Shown here: one piece after another, positions 47,854 through 55,959 of the stretch
How the letters are laid out: every line of letters begins with the position of its first letter
Numbering within the stretch: the first letter of the stretch is position 1
Assembly (NCBI RefSeq): GCF_021390325.1
Contig: NZ_JAJUWU010000008.1
Location: forward strand, 207,283 to 271,282
DNA: 64,000 nucleotides
Direction of reading: 5' to 3'
Source of the DNA: Jiella avicenniae
GTDB taxonomy: Bacteria > Pseudomonadota > Alphaproteobacteria > Rhizobiales > Rhizobiaceae
Made by a program: the position numbers and the translations under genes
The notes under the pieces: generated by a model
What the model was told of the DNA's origin: nothing
What the model saw: the letters and a program-made list of their open reading frames with translations, nothing else
Databases searched by the model: none

Positions 47854-48135
47854 ATGCGGAAGGGATCGTCGATTAGAACTCTGTCCAACGTCGTCGCAGT
47901 GGCTTCCGTCGGCCTTCCAATGTTGTTCGGGCTCGGCGTATTCGACCGGTTGTTCGATCAGCCGGTCATCCAAAGTGCGACATGGGTCGCCGTTGCGAAC
48001 TATGGTCCGACACTCTTTCCGCCCATTGCGATCGCCGTGACCCTCGTCCTCTTTTTCATTTCTCGAAGACGGGAGTGGCACGAGCGCGCCCGCCCGCATC
48101 ACTCCGTTGGACGGACCTCGAAGGGCCCGTCATAG
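47854..48135 (+). CDS. Small membrane protein, unknown (second of a pair)
   Basis: 93 residues, starting three bases past the previous gene. It has two hydrophobic segments, about residues 11-30 (NVVAVASVGLPMLFGLG) and 50-70 (PTLFPPIAIAVTLVLFFIS), then a basic tail RRREWHERARP. The last 37 bases overlap the end of acyP on the other strand, so the final dozen residues are read from antisense acyP sequence, suggesting the 3' end is not original. GC content is lower than surroundings. Not recognised. Confidence 0.55.
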   Translation: MRKGSSIRTLSNVVAVASVGLPMLFGLGVFDRLFDQPVIQSATWVAVANYGPTLFPPIAIAVTLVLFFISRRREWHERARPHHSVGRTSKGPS

Positions 48136-48377
48136 GCCTCCACCTCGTCGATCACGCGCACGTCGTTGACGCTGCTGCAGGCCGGCCCCTCCCGCAACCG
48201 TTCGATCATCGCGTCGACGGCGGTCTCGTCACCGCTGAGGATCGCTTCGACAGCACCCGAGCGGCGGTTGCGCACCCAGCCCGACAGGCCGAGCCGGCCC
48301 GCCTCCTCTTCGGCCCAGGCGCGGTAACCCACGCCCTGGACCCGGCCGGTAATTTCGACGTGCAGGCTTTTCGTCAT
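48099..48377 (-). CDS. acyP: Acylphosphatase
   Basis: Hydrolyses acyl phosphates. The 92-residue protein has the catalytic GRVQGVGYRAW (Arg) and GWVRNRRSGAVEA (Asn), and the C-terminal end GPFEVRPT. It fits the family length exactly from the ATG at 48377. Its 3' end overlaps a small plus-strand membrane gene by 37 bases. It is divergent from the DUF188 gene. Confidence 0.95.
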   Translation of the reverse strand: MTKSLHVEITGRVQGVGYRAWAEEEAGRLGLSGWVRNRRSGAVEAILSGDETAVDAMIERLREGPACSSVNDVRVIDEVEAYDGPFEVRPTE

Positions 48378-48545
48378 CGGTTCGGTCCCCTTCGAAGCGC
48401 AGTATCCTGCAATTCGCATCCGCAGCATAGCCGCGAATTTTTGGCTCGATCCCTCCACGCAAGGCGAGTGGCGCGGAAGGATCTTTGACCGGGAGCCAGA
48501 ATTGCCGCAAAGCTGCCTCGACCCGGACCACGACGGATTTCGCCG

Positions 48546-49007
48546 ATGACCATCCTCTACGTGGACGCCGACGCCTGTCCCGTGAAGGACGAGGCGGTAG
48601 ACGTCGCCAGCCGCCGGAACCTCGCCGTCGTCATCGTTTCGAATGGCGGCATCCGGCCTTCTCGCTATCCGCAGGCCCGCATCGTGGTCGTCCCCGACGG
48701 GCCGGACGTCGCCGACGACTGGATCGTCGAGAACTGCCAGGCCGGCGACGTGGTCGTCACCGCCGACATTCCCCTCGCCGCGCGGGCGCTGGAGAAGGGC
48801 GCGGTGGCTCTCGGACCGGCGGGGCGGGAGTTCACCGAAGCGACCATCGGCTCCGCCCTGTCGATGCGCGCCTTCAACCAGCATCTGCGCGAGACGGGCG
48901 AATCGAAAGGCTACAACGCGGCTTTCACCGCCGCCGACCGGGCCCGTTTTCTCGAGGCTCTGCATCGGATCCTGACGCGGCTGACGGGCCAGCCGCCTTC
49001 ACGATGA
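48546..49007 (+). CDS. DUF188 (YaiI/YqxD) protein
   Basis: 153-residue protein with a PIN-like fold; function unknown. It starts MTILYVDADACPVKDE and includes DDWIVENCQAGDVVVTADIPLA (quoted in parts) and the tail RARFLEALHRIL, the full family signature, with acidic residues of the presumed metal site (VDADACP, VVTADIPLA). It sits upstream of the cytochrome b561 gene by 104 bases; no functional link is evident. Confidence 0.92.
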   Translation: MTILYVDADACPVKDEAVDVASRRNLAVVIVSNGGIRPSRYPQARIVVVPDGPDVADDWIVENCQAGDVVVTADIPLAARALEKGAVALGPAGREFTEATIGSALSMRAFNQHLRETGESKGYNAAFTAADRARFLEALHRILTRLTGQPPSR

Positions 49008-49111
49008 AGAGAGCGGGATGAAACCTTCCGGCCCGAGCCGGCGAATCCTTCGGAACGATGCCGGCCGAACGCCTTTGCCGAGCCGGCGCGACGCTGCGCA
49101 GGAGACCCATC

Positions 49112-49960
49112 ATGGTGACGCTCACCGAGGCCGAGGAATCGGGAGAAAACGTGCCGAAGGGCGGCGGAACACTCGTCTACCGCCAGCGCCTCGCCACCCG
49201 GCTGACCCATTGGCTCTGGGCGATCAGCCTGTTCTTCATGCTCTTGTCCGGGCTGCAGATCTTCATGGCGAGGCCCGATCTCTACATCGGCCAGCAGTCG
49301 GGTTTCGGGTTCGACAACACCGTCCTGTCGATCGGCGCCCGGCAGGTCGGCGGCGAGATGCGGGGCGTGACGAGCCTCTTCGGGGCGAGCTTCGACACCA
49401 CCGGCTGGCTGGGCCTCGTCCCGCAGGGCGACGGCTTGGCGCGCAAGGCTTTCCCGGGCTGGCTGACGATCCCCGGATATCGCGATCTGGCGACCGGCCG
49501 GATCGTCCACTTCTTCTTCGCCTGGCTCCTCGTAGCGACGCTGTTCGTCTGGCTCCTCGCCAGCGCGTTCAACGGCCACCTGCGCGAATTGTGGCCGAGC
49601 GGGCGGGACCTGAAACGCCTGCCGCGCGACGTCGCCGACCATCTGCGCCTGCGCTTCGTCCATGACGGCCGCTACAACGTCCTGCAGAAGCTCTCCTATG
49701 CCGGGGTGCTCTTCGTCGCCCTGCCGCTGATGATTCTCACCGGCCTCACCATGTCGCCGGGCGTCGTCGCCAAGTTTCCCATCCTCCTCGACGTCTTCGG
49801 CGGACGGCAGACCGCGCGGACGATCCACTTCGCCGTCATGCTGGCCCTCCTTCTGTTCTTCGTCGTCCACATCCTGATGGTCGTGCTCGCCGGGCCGATC
49901 AACGAGCTGCGCTCGATCGTGACCGGCTGGTACCGGACCTCTGCGGAGAAGCGTCCATGA
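49112..49960 (+). CDS. Cytochrome b561-type membrane subunit
   Basis: Di-heme b membrane protein expected to pass electrons between the quinone pool and a periplasmic partner. The 282-residue protein has four main spans: about residues 30-50 (THWLWAISLFFMLLSGLQ), 130-150 (IVHFFFAWLLVATLFVWLL), 190-210 (LSYAGVLFVALPLMILTG) and 230-255 (HFAVMLALLLFFVVHILMVV), with His in each of the first, second and fourth. A GGAG site precedes the ATG at 49112. Its last bases overlap the start of the Mo-oxidoreductase gene (ATGA). Confidence 0.9.
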   Translation: MVTLTEAEESGENVPKGGGTLVYRQRLATRLTHWLWAISLFFMLLSGLQIFMARPDLYIGQQSGFGFDNTVLSIGARQVGGEMRGVTSLFGASFDTTGWLGLVPQGDGLARKAFPGWLTIPGYRDLATGRIVHFFFAWLLVATLFVWLLASAFNGHLRELWPSGRDLKRLPRDVADHLRLRFVHDGRYNVLQKLSYAGVLFVALPLMILTGLTMSPGVVAKFPILLDVFGGRQTARTIHFAVMLALLLFFVVHILMVVLAGPINELRSIVTGWYRTSAEKRP

Positions 49961-50739
49961 CCCGTCTCGCCCTCACCCGCCGCCACTTCCTTACGGGCGC
50001 CACTCTCGCCTCGACCGCGAGTCTCGCGGGCTGTTTCGATCCGCTCGGCGATCGCGATTCGAGCGTCCGCAACGTTCTCGAAACGGCCAATTCTTTGACC
50101 TACCGCGCCCAGCGCCTGCTGCTCGGCAGCGACGACCTCGCCCGGGAATATGCCGAGAGCGAGATCCGCCAGCCGCAGCGACCGAACGGTTCCACCAATC
50201 CGCGGGACGCCGACTACCGCGACCTCGCGAGCCGGAATTTCGCCGATTATCGGCTGAAGATCTCGGGGCTGGTGGAGACGCCGCTCGAACTCTCGCTCGA
50301 CGAGCTCCGGGCGATGCCGAGCCGTACGCAGATCACCCGGCACGACTGCGTCGAAGGCTGGAGCTGCATCGCCAAGTGGACGGGCGTGCCCCTCGCCGCA
50401 CTGCTCCGACAGGCCCGGGTCGGGCCGACCGCGCGATTCGTGCTGTTCGAATGCTTCGACACGATGGAGAACGGCTTCACCGGCCCGGTGAAGTATTACG
50501 AGTCGATCGATCTGCGCGATGCCCTTCATCCGCAGACGATTCTCGCCTACGGCCTGAATGGCGAGACGCTCCCCGTTGCGAACGGCGCGCCTCTGAGGGT
50601 CCGAGTCGAGCGCCAACTAGGTTACAAGATGGCAAAATATATCCGTTCCATTGTCGTCATCGACGATCTGAGCGGTCACGGCGGCGGAAATGGTGGATAT
50701 TGGGAGGATCGCGGCTACGAATGGTTTGCCGGGATCTGA
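49957..50739 (+). CDS. Tat-exported sulfite-oxidase-fold molybdopterin oxidoreductase
   Basis: Predicted molybdopterin enzyme partnered with the b-type cytochrome. The 260-residue protein starts TRRHFLTGATLAS, a twin-arginine signal, with LAGC following, which could also be a lipobox. The catalytic domain has LEVKLDELRAM-type LELSLDELRAMPS, then HDCVEGWSCIAKWTG with the Mo-ligating Cys, FECFDTM, and a C-terminal RVERQLGYKMAKYI. It differs from MsrP/YedY in size and has a b561-type partner. Substrate could be sulfite or sulfoxides; undetermined. Confidence 0.88.
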   Translation: MTRLALTRRHFLTGATLASTASLAGCFDPLGDRDSSVRNVLETANSLTYRAQRLLLGSDDLAREYAESEIRQPQRPNGSTNPRDADYRDLASRNFADYRLKISGLVETPLELSLDELRAMPSRTQITRHDCVEGWSCIAKWTGVPLAALLRQARVGPTARFVLFECFDTMENGFTGPVKYYESIDLRDALHPQTILAYGLNGETLPVANGAPLRVRVERQLGYKMAKYIRSIVVIDDLSGHGGGNGGYWEDRGYEWFAGI

Positions 50740-50860
50740 CTCTTGACTTCACGATTGCTTGTTTTCCGTGCGTCACCCGTCGTCTTCACAACCTTCAATT
50801 AAATAAATGTTATGGAAGGTCTGCTTTCCTGAGAACGAGGCGGTGGGAGACCTTTTTCTC

Positions 50861-51832
50861 ATGAAGGCGAAGAAACACCACAGCGACTTCGCTGTGCGCT
50901 TGATGGAGCATCTGGTCGTTCCGACCTTCGTCCTCGATCGAACCGGCCGCGTCATCATCTGGAACAAGTCCTGCGAACGGCTGACGGGCATTCCGGCGTC
51001 GGACGTCATCGGGACGAAGCGTCACTGGACGGGCTTCTATACCGAGAAGCGCCCCTGCCTGGCGGATCTCGTCATCGCTCACGGGGCTTCGCAGATCCCC
51101 TCGCTCTACTCGGTCGACTGTTCCCCCGACCCCGACCGCGAGGTGTTTTCGGCGGAGAACTGGTGTCATCTGCCGATCGCCGGCGGGCTGCGCTATCTCG
51201 CCATCGACGCCGGGCCGATCCACGACGAGGACGGCAATCTCATCGCCGTCGTCGAAACCCTGCGCGACATCACCATCCAGAAGGAAGCCCAGGACAAGCT
51301 GGAGGTCCTGGCCCGGCAGGACTCGCTGACGGGTATTCCCAATCGCCGCCTGTTCGACGAGTATCTCGAGGGCGAGTGGCGGATCGCCACCGCGACGGAT
51401 CGCCCCCTCGCGCTCCTGATGATCGATATCGATCACTTCAAAGCCTATAACGACACGCTCGGCCATCTCGCCGGCGATCACTGCCTGAAGCGCATCGCCG
51501 AACTGATCAGTGCCCAGACCCGCCGGGAGTGCGACGTCTGCGCCCGGTATGGCGGGGAGGAGTTCGCGGTCATCTTGCCGCACACCGATCTGTCCGGAGC
51601 CGTGGCCGTCGCCAGGCGGATCGTCCGGGCCGTCGATCTCGCGCGCATCCGCAATCCCGGCATGGGGCCGGACTGCAGGCTGACGATGAGCATCGGCGCC
51701 TCCGCCTATGACGCCGAGAACCGCCTCGCGACGCTCGACGAGCTGCTCGGATCGGCGGATGCGGCGCTTTACGCCGCCAAGCAGTCCGGGCGCGCCTGCG
51801 TGCGCACGCCCGGCTCGAAGCTGGCGGCATGA
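50861..51832 (+). CDS. PAS-GGEEF diguanylate cyclase
   Basis: Makes the second messenger cyclic di-GMP. With the ATG at 50861 the protein has 323 residues (an ATG at 50807 gives 18 more). The N-terminal PAS domain covers about 10-140 (LVVPTFVLDRTGRVIIWN, CERLTGIPASDVIG). The GGDEF domain covers 155-310, with DSLTGIPNRRLFDEYL, MIDIDHFKAYND and the active loop RYGGEEF. An inhibitory I-site RxxD (RECD) lies five residues before GGEEF. No membrane span: a cytoplasmic sensor. It follows the Mo-oxidoreductase gene by 121 bases. Confidence 0.93.
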   Translation: MKAKKHHSDFAVRLMEHLVVPTFVLDRTGRVIIWNKSCERLTGIPASDVIGTKRHWTGFYTEKRPCLADLVIAHGASQIPSLYSVDCSPDPDREVFSAENWCHLPIAGGLRYLAIDAGPIHDEDGNLIAVVETLRDITIQKEAQDKLEVLARQDSLTGIPNRRLFDEYLEGEWRIATATDRPLALLMIDIDHFKAYNDTLGHLAGDHCLKRIAELISAQTRRECDVCARYGGEEFAVILPHTDLSGAVAVARRIVRAVDLARIRNPGMGPDCRLTMSIGASAYDAENRLATLDELLGSADAALYAAKQSGRACVRTPGSKLAA

Positions 51833-51848
51833 CGCCGCCGCCGGACCC

Positions 51849-52442
51849 TCAGGAGGTCGGCACGCCGGCCGGCGCTGCTGTCGGCGCCGGGGCCGGCTGC
51901 GGCGCTGCGGCCGGGGTCTTCGCAGGCTGCGCCTTCACGGCCGGGACGTGACCCGGCGGGCCGTAGATCCGCTTTTGGATCTCCTGGCTGTAGCCTTCGA
52001 CCAACCGCTGGTCCACCAGCGCCTTTTCCTGCAGCAGCGAGATCGCCGCTCCGATCACGCCGTTGATCGCCGCATCCCGCGAATAGCTGAGCGGCAGAAC
52101 CTTCAGGGGATTGCCCGCCAGATCGGCGATCGTCACCTCGGTGGTGATGAAGTTGCTGCTGCCGGCCAGCGCCGAGAGAAGGGCGTTTTTGTAGAAGACG
52201 CTTTCGATCTTGATGGCGACCGTGGAAGGTTTGCCCGCCGGGTCTTTGCCGACGATCGTCTCGCTCACCGCGGCCTGGAGTTTCGGCCCGATCACCGTTT
52301 CGGACTGGACCGTCGGCGCCGTTACGACGCTCACGCTGGTAACGTTCAGCGGTCCCGTCTCGTCGACGACGGGACTGACGCATCCGGCCAGCAACATCAT
52401 CGCCGCAGGAAAGCAATACTTCATGAAATTCAACGAATGCAC
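51849..52442 (-). CDS. Outer-membrane or periplasmic lipoprotein of unknown function
   Basis: 197 residues from a GTG at 52442 (GGGGA site 7 bases before); ATG 52424 is an alternative. The N-terminal region AAMMLLAGC is a lipobox, so Cys is acylated. A folded domain of about 110 residues follows (TIVGKDPAGKPSTVAIKI, SRDAAINGVIGAAISLLQEK), then a Pro/Ala-rich tail. No family is recognised. It is convergent with the diguanylate cyclase gene, with 16 bases between the stops. Confidence 0.78.
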   Translation of the reverse strand: MHSLNFMKYCFPAAMMLLAGCVSPVVDETGPLNVTSVSVVTAPTVQSETVIGPKLQAAVSETIVGKDPAGKPSTVAIKIESVFYKNALLSALAGSSNFITTEVTIADLAGNPLKVLPLSYSRDAAINGVIGAAISLLQEKALVDQRLVEGYSQEIQKRIYGPPGHVPAVKAQPAKTPAAAPQPAPAPTAAPAGVPTS

Positions 52443-52653
52443 GGCGATTCCCCAAGTGATTTCCTTCGAGGATCGCTAGGCGGTTCTCACCTTCCGCACA
52501 ACGCCTGATAAGCTTACATCGATCGTCTTTTTCAGCGCCGGGCCTCGTCGCAAGCGTTCTTGGCGACGATGCGGCAAAGATGTCACGGTCTCTGGTTGCA
52601 GCCGGTGGCGGCATCAAGCACCGGGCTGGCGATCGCCAATCCCTGCGGATCGA

Positions 52654-53391
52654 TCAGCCTTCTCGCCGCGAGTTCAGGATGATCGCCGCCGCCAGCATCT
52701 CCTGCCAGCGCATCGCGCGGCGCGCCATCGCTTCCTCGTCGGCGCCCCACTGCTCGACGTTCCAGTCCTCGTCGAGATGGGCGAGTGCCCAGGCCTCCTC
52801 TGCCGTCACCCTGCCGTCGGCGAGTGCGAGCGCCAAAAGTGCCGAGCCGGTGAGCGTGGTGACCTGATGCAGCGCGGCGATCGCAAAGCCGTCATCGAAG
52901 GCCGCGACGTGCCGGCGAACGGCCGCGAGCGACTCCTCGGGCTGGGCGACGTGCATCACACCCTCTGTCAGGACGAACCGGACCCCCAGCCGTTCCTTCG
53001 CCCAGTCGAGCACGGGGTCCCAGCGCTGGCGCTGGCGCAAGGCGAGCCCCTCCGGCGCGCCGGCGCGGTAGAAGAGCATGTCCGTCTCGGCGAAGCGGGC
53101 GACGTCCGTGCCGACCGGCCCGGGATCGGCGAGGATGCCGTCGATCGTCGTGTTGACCAGCCGGGTCATCGGCATCGTGCCGGGATCGATGCGTTCCGCC
53201 TGCGCGTCCCATTCCGCGCGGATGGCCTCCGCCACGTCGCGGCTCGGAACCGCAAGCGGCTTGCGCGCCGGCGTCTTCATCGGCCGTCCGTCGAGCTCGA
53301 CGACGAAGCCGTCCGGCGTCTCGACCACGCCGACGGCCGCGTAGAAGCGCTTCGGCAGATCCGGCCGGGCGAGGAGCGGGTTGTTCGACAT
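52654..53391 (-). CDS. ATP12-family F1-ATPase assembly chaperone
   Basis: Homologue of the mitochondrial Atp12 chaperone that aids F1 alpha-subunit assembly. The 245-residue protein has KRFYAAVGVVETPDGFVVELDGRPM (given in parts: KRFYAAVGV, VELDGRPMKTP), EWDAQAERIDPGTMPMTRL and DEDWNVEQWG, the family signatures. It is frequent in alphaproteobacteria next to the HAD and RluA-type genes seen here, as expected. Confidence 0.94.
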   Translation of the reverse strand: MSNNPLLARPDLPKRFYAAVGVVETPDGFVVELDGRPMKTPARKPLAVPSRDVAEAIRAEWDAQAERIDPGTMPMTRLVNTTIDGILADPGPVGTDVARFAETDMLFYRAGAPEGLALRQRQRWDPVLDWAKERLGVRFVLTEGVMHVAQPEESLAAVRRHVAAFDDGFAIAALHQVTTLTGSALLALALADGRVTAEEAWALAHLDEDWNVEQWGADEEAMARRAMRWQEMLAAAIILNSRREG

Positions 53392-53464
53392 TGTCGGCCC
53401 TTTCGATGACGAGCGACCGAGGTCGGCGGTCGTTTCGGATGAAGCTGCCCTGGCGACGTGCCCG

Positions 53465-54130
53465 TCAGCCTGCGAGAAAATGTTCGATCGAGCGCGTCAG
53501 TGCGCCGACGTCCGCGACGATCTCGTCCGCACCGGCGGCGCGCATCAGTTCCGCCGAATGGCTGCCCCATCGGACACCGAGGGCGCGCGCCCCGGCCGCC
53601 TTGGCCATTTCCATGTCGAAACTCGTATCGCCGACGACCACCGCCCGTTCCGCGCCGATGCCGAACTCGGCGCAGCATTCGAGCACCATCGCCGGATGCG
53701 GTTTCGACGGACAGTCGTCGGCGGTCCGCACCGCTTGAAAACACTCGGCGATGCCGTGATGGGCCGTCAGCGCGGCGACGCCGCGGCGGGACTTGCCGGT
53801 GACCATGCCGACGAGGACGGCATCCCGCGTCGCCAGATCGCGCACCAGCTCCGCCATGCCGGGAAACAGCGCCTCGGAAAAATCCGGCCGCGCCCGCTCG
53901 GCGCGATATTCGATGCGGTAGCCCTCGGCGACGTCGCGCGTCCGCGCCTCGCCGAGCCCCGGGCGCAGCGCCGCGACGGCGGTCTCCAGCGACAGGCCGA
54001 TGATCGCCCGGGTCGCCTCCGGCGCCGGCGGCTCCAGATCGAAGCGCCGGAAGGCGCGCTCTATGATCCGGCAGATCAGCCCGGCCGAATCGGCGATCGT
54101 GCCGTCGCAGTCGAAGAGAACGGCCTTCAT
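53465..54130 (-). CDS. HAD-superfamily phosphatase (Gph-like)
   Basis: Phosphatase with the HAD fold, possibly acting on phosphoglycolate. The 221-residue protein has motif I LFDCDGTIADS, motif II VTGKSRR, motif III Lys in PSKPHPAM and motif IV VVGDTSFDME. All catalytic residues are present. It is ten bases downstream of the pseudouridine synthase gene and upstream of ATP12. Confidence 0.92.
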   Translation of the reverse strand: MKAVLFDCDGTIADSAGLICRIIERAFRRFDLEPPAPEATRAIIGLSLETAVAALRPGLGEARTRDVAEGYRIEYRAERARPDFSEALFPGMAELVRDLATRDAVLVGMVTGKSRRGVAALTAHHGIAECFQAVRTADDCPSKPHPAMVLECCAEFGIGAERAVVVGDTSFDMEMAKAAGARALGVRWGSHSAELMRAAGADEIVADVGALTRSIEHFLAG

Positions 54131-54140
54131 CGAGGTCTGC

Positions 54141-55127
54141 TCAATCGTCGAGAGCGGCTTCGTCGAAGCCGAACAGGTTGAAGGTCTGCACCATGTGCGG
54201 CGGCAGCGGCGCGATCTGATCGATCACGCCGCCGTCGGGATGCGGGATGACGATCCGCCGCGCATGCAGATGCAGCCGCTTCTGGACGCCGCCGGGAAAC
54301 TCCCAGTTGGTGTCGTGCTCGAAATATTTCGGATCGCCGAGAATCGGATGGCCGATATGGGCGGCGTGGACGCGCAGCTGATGGGTGCGGCCGGTATGGG
54401 GCTGCATTTCCAGCCAAGCGAAATTCTGCGCCACCTGGTCGATCACCCGGTAGTGGGACAGGGCGTGGTCTGCGCCCTCCTCGCCATGTCTGGCGATTCG
54501 CATCCGGTCGCCGTCCGGCGTCTGCTCCCGGACGAGATGGGTCGAGATCCGCCCCTCGTGCGGCGCCGGCACGCCCTTGACGATCGCCCAGTAGTGCTTC
54601 CGGGTGTCGCGCTCGCGGAACGCCTTGGTCAGTTGCATCGCCGCGCCCCGCGTCCGCGCCACCACGAGGATGCCCGTCGTGTCGCGGTCGATGCGGTGGA
54701 CGAGGCGCGGCTTTTCGCCCTTCCTGTTGCGCCAGGCCTCGAGCATCATGTCGACGTGACGCACGACGCCGGAGCCGCCCTGGACGGCGAGACCCGCCGG
54801 CTTGTTGAAGACGAACACCTTGTCGTCCTCGTAGATCAGCATCTTCGACAGGACGTCGCCGTCCTCCCGGTGCTTCATGGTGTTGGCGGTCAGCGGCTTG
54901 GTGTCGAGGGTCTTGGCGTCGCTGCCGACCGGCGGCACGCGGATCGTCTGACCCGGCTGGATGCGGGTGTCGGACTTCGCCCGCCCGCCGTCGACGCGGA
55001 TCTGGCCGGAGCGCAAAAGCTTCTGCAGATGGCCGAAGCCGAGCCCCGGATAATGAAGCTTGAACCAGCGGTCGAGCCGCAGCCCCGCCTCGTCCTCCTC
55101 CACCCGTTTCTGCTCGACAGTCGCCAT
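54141..55127 (-). CDS. rluC: RluA-family 23S rRNA pseudouridine synthase
   Basis: Isomerises uridines in 23S rRNA, the rluC/rluD branch being likely. The 328-residue protein has an N-terminal S4 RNA-binding domain (LRLDRWFKLHYPG, residues 16-75) and the catalytic HRIDRDTTGILVVA with the essential Asp. Later come HTGRTHQLRVHAAHIGHPI. The ATG at 55127 gives the expected length; the longer frame upstream is spurious. It is divergent from BrnTA. The exact target position cannot be told. Confidence 0.92.
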   Translation of the reverse strand: MATVEQKRVEEDEAGLRLDRWFKLHYPGLGFGHLQKLLRSGQIRVDGGRAKSDTRIQPGQTIRVPPVGSDAKTLDTKPLTANTMKHREDGDVLSKMLIYEDDKVFVFNKPAGLAVQGGSGVVRHVDMMLEAWRNRKGEKPRLVHRIDRDTTGILVVARTRGAAMQLTKAFRERDTRKHYWAIVKGVPAPHEGRISTHLVREQTPDGDRMRIARHGEEGADHALSHYRVIDQVAQNFAWLEMQPHTGRTHQLRVHAAHIGHPILGDPKYFEHDTNWEFPGGVQKRLHLHARRIVIPHPDGGVIDQIAPLPPHMVQTFNLFGFDEAALDD

Positions 55128-55308
55128 TTCGCGCCTTGCGCTCCAATTTGCTTTTGATCGTTGCCCGTTTCCTAAAGAATGGTGGAGCGATGGGCAATGA
55201 AGGCGGAGAATTTGCCCGACGTGACGCCCGGTCCCGCGGCCGACGTCTGGGCAGGACGTCGCGCGCCGGCAGGCCTCGTCGTATCGGCACGGCGATGCAT
55301 GCCGACTT

Positions 55309-55334
55309 GAGATGTACATACAAATGTGCATCTC
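55309..55334. promoter_or_regulatory. Inverted repeat, likely BrnTA operator
   Basis: Arms GAGATGTACA (55309-55318) and TGTGCATCTC (55325-55334) match in nine of ten pairs, with a six-base centre. It lies just ahead of the toxin start, where antitoxin-toxin complexes normally bind to autoregulate. Confidence 0.6.
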
Positions 55335-55341
55335 TAGGAAG

Positions 55342-55656
55342 ATGCAAATCGTCGGGTTCGATTGGGACGCCGGAAACTGGCCCAAGTGCGGCAAGCATGG
55401 CGTCGATCGCCACGAGATCGAGCATGCAGTCCGCGTTGCGGATTTTCGCGTCGTCAACCCGCATCCGACGGAGGAGCGTTGGCGGATAGCCGCGCCGGCA
55501 GAATCGGGGCGCTACGTCTTCGTCGTCATCACCTATCGGGAGACGCGGGAAGGAACGCTCATCCGGCCCATCAGCGCCCGGTACATGCATCGAGAAGAGG
55601 TCGATCTTTATGACCAGCAACGACAAAAAGCCTTGGCCAAGTCTTCCGAGCGATGA
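55342..55656 (+). CDS. BrnT-family ribonuclease toxin
   Basis: Type II toxin with a RelE-like fold that cleaves RNA. The 104-residue protein reads MQIVGFDWDAGNWPKCGKHG, where FDWD and KHG are BrnT marks, then VVNPHPTEERWR, VFVVITYRETREGTLIRP and ISARYMHREEVDLY. The start at 55342 was chosen since upstream in-frame ATGs lie inside the operator repeat. It overlaps the antitoxin by 47 bases, toxin first, the usual BrnTA order. Confidence 0.83.
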   Translation: MQIVGFDWDAGNWPKCGKHGVDRHEIEHAVRVADFRVVNPHPTEERWRIAAPAESGRYVFVVITYRETREGTLIRPISARYMHREEVDLYDQQRQKALAKSSER

Positions 55657-55876
55657 GGCGGCGGAGCAGTTCGTCGCCGAGGCGGACCTGACGGAATACG
55701 ATTGGAGCCAGATCGAACCGATCCACCACGAGTTCGACGATAAGTCGGCCCGCGTCACCATGCGTATGCCGGAGCGCCAACTCGCGGCGATCAAGATCGA
55801 GGCTGCCCGGCGAGGAATGAAATATCAGAGATTCATGCGGGAGCTTCTCGACCGCGGCATGCAATCGCTTCGTTGA
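55610..55876 (+). CDS. BrnA/CopG-like antitoxin
   Basis: Neutralises BrnT and represses the operon through a ribbon-helix-helix domain. The 88-residue protein has an acidic N-terminal part (DEAAEQFVAEADLTEYDW) that would mask the toxin, and a C-terminal DNA-binding part with ARVTMRMPERQLAAIKIEAARR (in segments RVTMRMPERQL and AIKIEAARRGM). It overlaps brnT by 47 bases. Confidence 0.85.
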   Translation: MTSNDKKPWPSLPSDEAAEQFVAEADLTEYDWSQIEPIHHEFDDKSARVTMRMPERQLAAIKIEAARRGMKYQRFMRELLDRGMQSLR

Positions 55877-55959
55877 GAGAGGCTGCCTCAAAAGCGATCC
55901 GGCGGCCAATTCTGCCATTGCCGGAACGCGATACGGAGAATGACCCGGAAGGCGACCGG

